From Xylaria sp. FL1777 (taxonomy: Eukaryota; Ascomycota; Sordariomycetes; Xylariales; Xylariaceae): a stretch of 64,000 bases of DNA. The translations under genes and the position numbers were made by a program. Under the pieces are notes generated by a model that was given only the letters and a program-made list of their open reading frames with translations, had not been told where the DNA came from and made no database searches. Below, in pieces: positions 59,485 through 64,000 of the stretch (the first letter of the stretch is position 1; each line of letters starts with the position of its first letter). The DNA lies in assembly GCA_022578965.1 (NCBI GenBank), contig MU400518.1:248001-312000 (forward strand), read 5' to 3'.

Positions 59485-59949
59485 ATGGCGGCCGTACAAC
59501 AGCTGCGACTTGCCTCGGCCTTTTCTGCTCTCTTCCCGCGGCTTTCGTCGCCAGCCTTCGGCTCCTTCAGATCAGCGATTCTATCCTCTCAGCAATTGCG
59601 ACAATCTCCGTTTCCCTCGATACCCGCCCTCGCCATCGCGATTCCCGCAGCCATCTCCAATATCCCATCATTACTCGGCGACATATGGGAAGGCATCCTC
59701 AGAGCCGTTCCTAAGAAGAAGACATCACACATGAAGAAGAGACATAGGCAGATGGCCGGCAAGGGTTTAAAAGATGTTACAAATCTCAACATGTGCCCAG
59801 CGTGCGGGGGTACTAAGAAGATGCATACGTTATGTCCCAACTGCACAAGCCGTAAGTCGACGTCGGCATCGGTTCGTTGTTGTCTCGCAATACTGACCTG
59901 ATAAATAGGTTTATCAGGGATACTTGGCAAGACCATGAAGAAGGAATGA
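59485..59949 (+). CDS. mrpl32: Mitochondrial ribosomal protein bL32m
   Basis: Two exons: join(59485..59851, 59909..59949), 408 nt, 135 residues. A long N-terminal targeting region is rich in Ser, Ala and Arg; yeast L32 is matured by the m-AAA protease, and the equivalent mature start here would be near AVPKKKTSHMKKR (74 on). The bL32 core carries four zinc cysteines, Cys104, 107, 117 and 120 (CPACGGTKKMHTLCPNC). A 57-nt intron adds the conserved basic end RLSGILGKTMKKE, which an unspliced reading would miss. Confidence 0.94.
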
Positions 59950-60463
59950 AGATAGATCGATTTGTCTTTCTGATTGTATACATGCATAGAATGGCGTTGG
60001 GTATGGATGCAAGACAGATGTTTCCACGGTTGTTCAATGCGCTGTAAAATACCTTGAAGCAAAGAATATAACGTGCTTCATCGATATTGGGACAAATGTA
60101 TAAAATCCACAATACTATCAACTCCAAAAATGCCGAGGGAGAGTGGTATGGTCGATGCGATCAACAATATAAAACGGGCCTATTCAGTAACCTAAGCTTA
60201 CCTACCTACCTACACGTATGTAGTACTTTAGATACGGGCCTGTACAGTAAGTACCGTACAGTATATGCTACAAAATAAAGCCTAATCAATATCTCCGATT
60301 CTGATAGAGCAACCTTGGAAGTTTCAAATCCGTGCTTGTACCTGCCGGCTGCACCGACACTGAAGCTGCAAACCCCACCAAAGCTGTCATTCTCACTCTC
60401 CCACATCGACATCTCGATGTCTCCACACCAAACCTTCACAAATACATAAATGGATCGATAACC
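59950..60463. other. Intergenic between mrpl32 and ski8
   Basis: 514 bp. CTACCTACCTAC repeat at about 60197-60210. No other feature. Confidence 0.5.
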
Positions 60464-61762
60464 ATGGTATGATACACTCAGTCATGATGCGGACAGCCGT
60501 CACTTGTCCTATCGGTTTGCTTTCACCGCTGACACTCGCAATCGCAGTCGAAGCAATACCTCACTACTCACACGGTGGATAATGGTGAGTGCTACTTGAT
60601 TATTCCCCCACTTCCTTGCTTGCGCTTCGCTCTTCCACCAAGCATGCTTTTTCTACTAGGTTCGGAACTTATGTTGCAGCCACCTCTTCCCCTCGAAACG
60701 CTTTTATAAGAAATATTATCAAGTTTAATCAAGCTAACATTTTAAAGCCCACATAACCGACATCTTTTCTCTCGCCGCAACCCCCACCTCCCTCCTCTCC
60801 GCGAGCGGTTCATCGACCTTACACGTACACGCGACGAATCGGGACTCTTTCCCACTCGTCCAATCCCTCTCTGGTGTGCACAAACTCGGTTGCCATCACC
60901 TCGCCGTCTCGCGTAGCGGCAAGGTCGCGGCATCCGTCGGCTTTGGTGGTGATGCCAAGGTATGGAAGGTCTCAGAGTCGGGCTCTGGCGAATGGGAGTC
61001 TTTTGGTGAACTCGATGCAACCAAGAACTCAGAAAAGGGTAACGGCGGTGCTGGTGAGCTTTGGGCCATTGCGTTGAGTGAGGATGGCCAATACCTAGCC
61101 TCAACCACGTACGACGGACGAATCAACGTGTGGGACCTCCTCGGTGATCGTGGGGTGACGCTCCGAGAATACGAAACAGGCAGCGCGGGCTCTGGTAGCT
61201 TTGGCTTGTGTGTCGATCTAAGTAGGGATGGAAGGTACACAGCTAGCGGACATCAAAGCGGTGCAGTCTACGTGTTTAACAACGATACGGGACGCCTACA
61301 GTACTCTCTACCTGGTATGTGCGGGTCATGTTCATGACAAGTTGATTGTTGGTATCGCCTGACCCAACGAAGCATACTAACCAAAAGACAGGACTTGTGA
61401 AACCAGTCCGTGCTGTGGCGTTCTCTCCCGCTGGTACGCGACTAGCTGCTGCTGGAGATTCGGGCATTATTGCCATATACGATACGAAGCACGGCGAGCA
61501 TGTAGGCAACCTGACGGGCCACACCGCGTGGATCACATCCCTCGACTGGAATGACACAGGCGAGTACCTGCTCAGCGGCGCTTTCGACGGTAAAGCCAAG
61601 GTGTGGTCGATTGAAAGATCCGCCTGTGTAGCGACACACAGCGAGACGGATAAGGCTCTCTGGGCTGTACGGTGGCTCCCTAAAACCGTCCGTAATGAGA
61701 TGTTTTGTACTGCAGGTGCCAATCGAAGCTTGACGTTCTACCGAGAAGCCACCGGCGCTTGA
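60464..61762 (+). CDS. ski8: SKI8 / Rec14-type WD40 protein
   Basis: Four exons: join(60464..60466, 60548..60584, 60748..61314, 61392..61762), 978 nt, 325 residues. Exon 1 is the ATG alone, followed by a GTATGA donor. Exon 2 gives SKQYLTTHTVDN, the expected SKI8 N-terminus, and exon 3 continues AHITDIFSLAATPT. This is the only frame-consistent way I found to reach a start codon. Multiple WD repeats are visible (ELWAIALSEDGQYLASTTYDG..INVWD; WITSLDWNDTGEYLLSGAFDG..KVWSIE). The protein is a beta-propeller scaffold of the Ski complex that feeds mRNA 3'-to-5' into the cytoplasmic exosome; in yeasts it also helps Spo11 make meiotic breaks. The end (LTFYREATGA) is typical. Confidence 0.93.
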
Positions 61763-64000
61763 AGGAACAACAGCGTGATGGCAACGAGAGAAGGAGATAA
61801 TGATGATACTGAGTTGGCTTTCCAGCAACTACGCGGTGCATATTGGCGTTATGAGAACGGATACGGAAAACGTGGCTTTGAGGATAGATTAGGATGGAGG
61901 CATGTCATCACATCCCAGCAACCTCCATGTTTGCTATCACGTTACATCAGACTACGAATAATCCTGATCAATGAATCAAGAATAAAGATATGATCTGAAT
62001 GGCGCAGAAAAGCGTTTTCGATCTCGTCTCCCAAGTCCAAACAGACATATTTGTAAAGACAACTGCCCTCTTCCCCCTAATTTGGATTCTCCATGTGAAT
62101 GCTAAAAACAGAATCGCTACGATTAGTCACATATGCAAGCATAGCTAGATTGAAGCTCAAAATGTATGACGGATGACGGTGCGTAAAATATACATACTAG
62201 GGATTGAGATAAAGCAAATAAACAAGTGTACCACACATAATCTTTTTGGACGGGCGAATCCAGATATTTCTAGTAAATAAATGAACCATAAATATCAGCC
62301 TTGCAAGTTTGCATTTCTCTCAGCTGTGTTCCCCCTCGCGGGCTTATATTCAGTTCTTGATAATATCAACTATTTTTAGTTCGATAGGTAAAATAAATAT
62401 ATATATCGGACTGATACAAATACTCGGATAAAACATGGAAACCTATGTACATCGTGGGACTGCTAAAATCATCAAGTTATATGATCTTTAATGCCTGGGC
62501 GTGGCACCGCGTAGCAGCAGATCGACAGTCGAAAGAACCTTTTCTTGTCTTCTTTCTTTTCCCTTTCAATAACCAAAGGGGAGAAGTTAACAATGTTTTA
62601 CCACTTCACAGTTCAGAAATAAACAATATATATCATATCTGTCTATATTTTCGATCGTATGTGGTACTCGCTTGTCAGGAGGTATATTCACATCTGCCTT
62701 ATGGGAATGACTAGTAGCCTCTGTAGGTATATGCGCCTATATGAACCATTTCCCTGGATGCTTGGGAGGGCTCAGGAAGTAACTAACAAAACTATTGGGC
62801 CTTACATGCTACCTACCTACTACTTGACTACCGACTAGCCGACCGATTCACTCCGGGAAAAACTACCTGGCATCAATGGCAAGACCACACTTGGCGAATC
62901 GCTTTTTAACGTACTAGGCTTGTGCCACATAAACCCCGGCCATGAATGATTAGAGTTGTGAGAAAATATAAGCCGAATATGAGGCCCAAAGGAGTATGTC
63001 ATGGCTCTGATTTTGTCTAGGCATCTGCGGGTGTCAGCATACCTCTTCGAGCTGAGTAATGGCTACACGATGTGCGGGTCTTGGATTGGTCATCATGAAG
63101 CAGTTGATAAAAGGAAACTTGGCTAACTCTAGTTACACTAGGTAAGTTATATCTCACTGATTACAAGTTGATTGGGAGTACAAACATGCAAAACTACTTA
63201 CCATATCATATACAAATGCCTTGACCGTTAAACTTGACATTTCCAAACAGCATAGTTACTTGCTAAATATTTATAACTGTAAACTCATATACCTGGACGT
63301 CTTCATTTGCAATATTAATTTAGAAAGGTCCTAGATAATGTCAAAATACCTACTTAAGTATTTATTGAAGAACTCAACTGAACGCAGGTGTGTCGACTAT
63401 TTAGACAATTGCACAGTCGGACCGAAGTCATCTCCCAAGCGAATATGCAAGCCAAAGCCGAAACAGACATTTTATCCGCATCCTGAACCAACTTGCGCTG
63501 AACCACTGCAAGAGTCTGCAAGAGAGCCTTCTGATTTGCTCAGCTCTCGGCAAGTGGCCCGACACAACGATATGATATGATCAGAGAGCAATATTCCGGC
63601 CAAATGGGTCACAAATTGATGCAGGATGGTTGGCGAGCTGACGGAATAAGAATACCTTCACTTCTTTTCTGCACAACTACGTTCTGCATTTGATATTCGG
63701 GACCGACCACTGGTTATTTCCAACACTCTGTATAGGCAAGGCATACACACACACACGCGTACACACTCGCGAGCCCCGTATCCACCCTTAAACAGCAACA
63801 CACTGGAGCTTTCTGCAGGTGCTGTACACGGAAGGTGGGCGGCATATGCATCAGATTTCATGTGGGAGGAAAATGCTCGGAACAAGGTAGTCACCTACCC
63901 AACGTGGGCAACTATTTTGCACGATGGGATGGCCATCCCGCGCCCTTCGTGATAGGGAAAAGCAGGAAGGGATGAAAGGGAAAGAAGAAATATCAAATCT
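61763..64000. other. Intergenic to window edge
   Basis: 2.2 kb of AT-rich DNA. A (CA)6 run is at about 63745-63756 and CTACCTACCTAC near 62810. Small open frames (for example 62445-62714 and 63338-63580) lack recognisable content and are not called. Confidence 0.5.

Noticed and set aside
63338..63580. 80-codon lysine-rich frame near the right edge
   Set aside because: No domain, no splice partners, AT-rich context; not supportable.
1..64000. Search for CRISPR arrays, bacterial operons, riboswitches or a secondary-metabolite core enzyme
   Set aside because: The sequence is eukaryotic with spliced genes; no spaced direct repeats, no polyketide synthase, peptide synthetase or terpene cyclase motifs were seen.

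Overview
The window is nuclear DNA of a filamentous ascomycete, most likely a Sordariomycete. The reasons are short spliceosomal introns (mostly 48-130 nt) with CTRAC/CTAAC branch points, two HET-domain (heterokaryon incompatibility) genes, a combined C2H2/Zn2Cys6 transcription factor, a fungalysin, a GH72 glucanosyltransferase and a Cdc10 septin. Exon models were built by hand from reading frames, splice signals and family conservation. Every complete model closes in frame, and for most genes the summed exon length is a multiple of three.

Layout. 1-3013 (-): 5' two-thirds of an LTE1-type Ras-family exchange factor, running off the left edge. 3014-9109: 6 kb gene desert. 9110-19176 (-): secreted M36 metalloprotease, a zinc alcohol dehydrogenase carrying a transposase-like N-terminal extension, a BTB-domain protein and HET gene 1. 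20068-21268 (+): Kre9/Knh1-like cell-surface protein with one membrane segment. 21269-24666: second gene-poor stretch. 24667-25702 (+): PhyH-family dioxygenase. 26736-28664 (-): sphingoid-base-phosphate phosphatase. 29790-30814 (+): SDR reductase. 30886-33271 (-): SUMO-activating UBA2. 34251-35597 (+): queuosine-salvage glycosylase QNG1. 35901-36541 (-): DNA polymerase delta small subunit. 37501-40235 (+): HET gene 2. 40241-41020: broken chromodomain retroelement relic. 42245-43688 (+): eight-exon gene for a small secreted cysteine-rich protein. 44536-47458 (-): PAF-acetylhydrolase-like membrane protein and NmrA-family protein. 48169-50682 (+): dual zinc-finger transcription factor. 51094-51624 (+): unknown helical protein. 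52451-53981 (-): GH72. 55601-56756 (+): guanylate kinase. 57505-58675 (-): septin. 59485-61762 (+): mitochondrial bL32 and SKI8. 61763-64000: no gene seen.

The window mixes conserved housekeeping blocks (26.7-36.5 kb and 52-62 kb) with accessory islands (9-25 kb and 37-51 kb) that hold the HET genes, secreted proteins, transposon traces and the transcription factor. No biosynthetic cluster or clearly novel multi-gene system is evident. The most unusual items are the helix-turn-helix/alcohol dehydrogenase chimera, the orphan 12-cysteine secreted protein beside a retroelement relic, the uncharacterised N-terminal domain of HET gene 2, a one-codon first exon in SKI8, and a 10-bp palindrome (TACCTAGGTA) seen seven times, always between genes.
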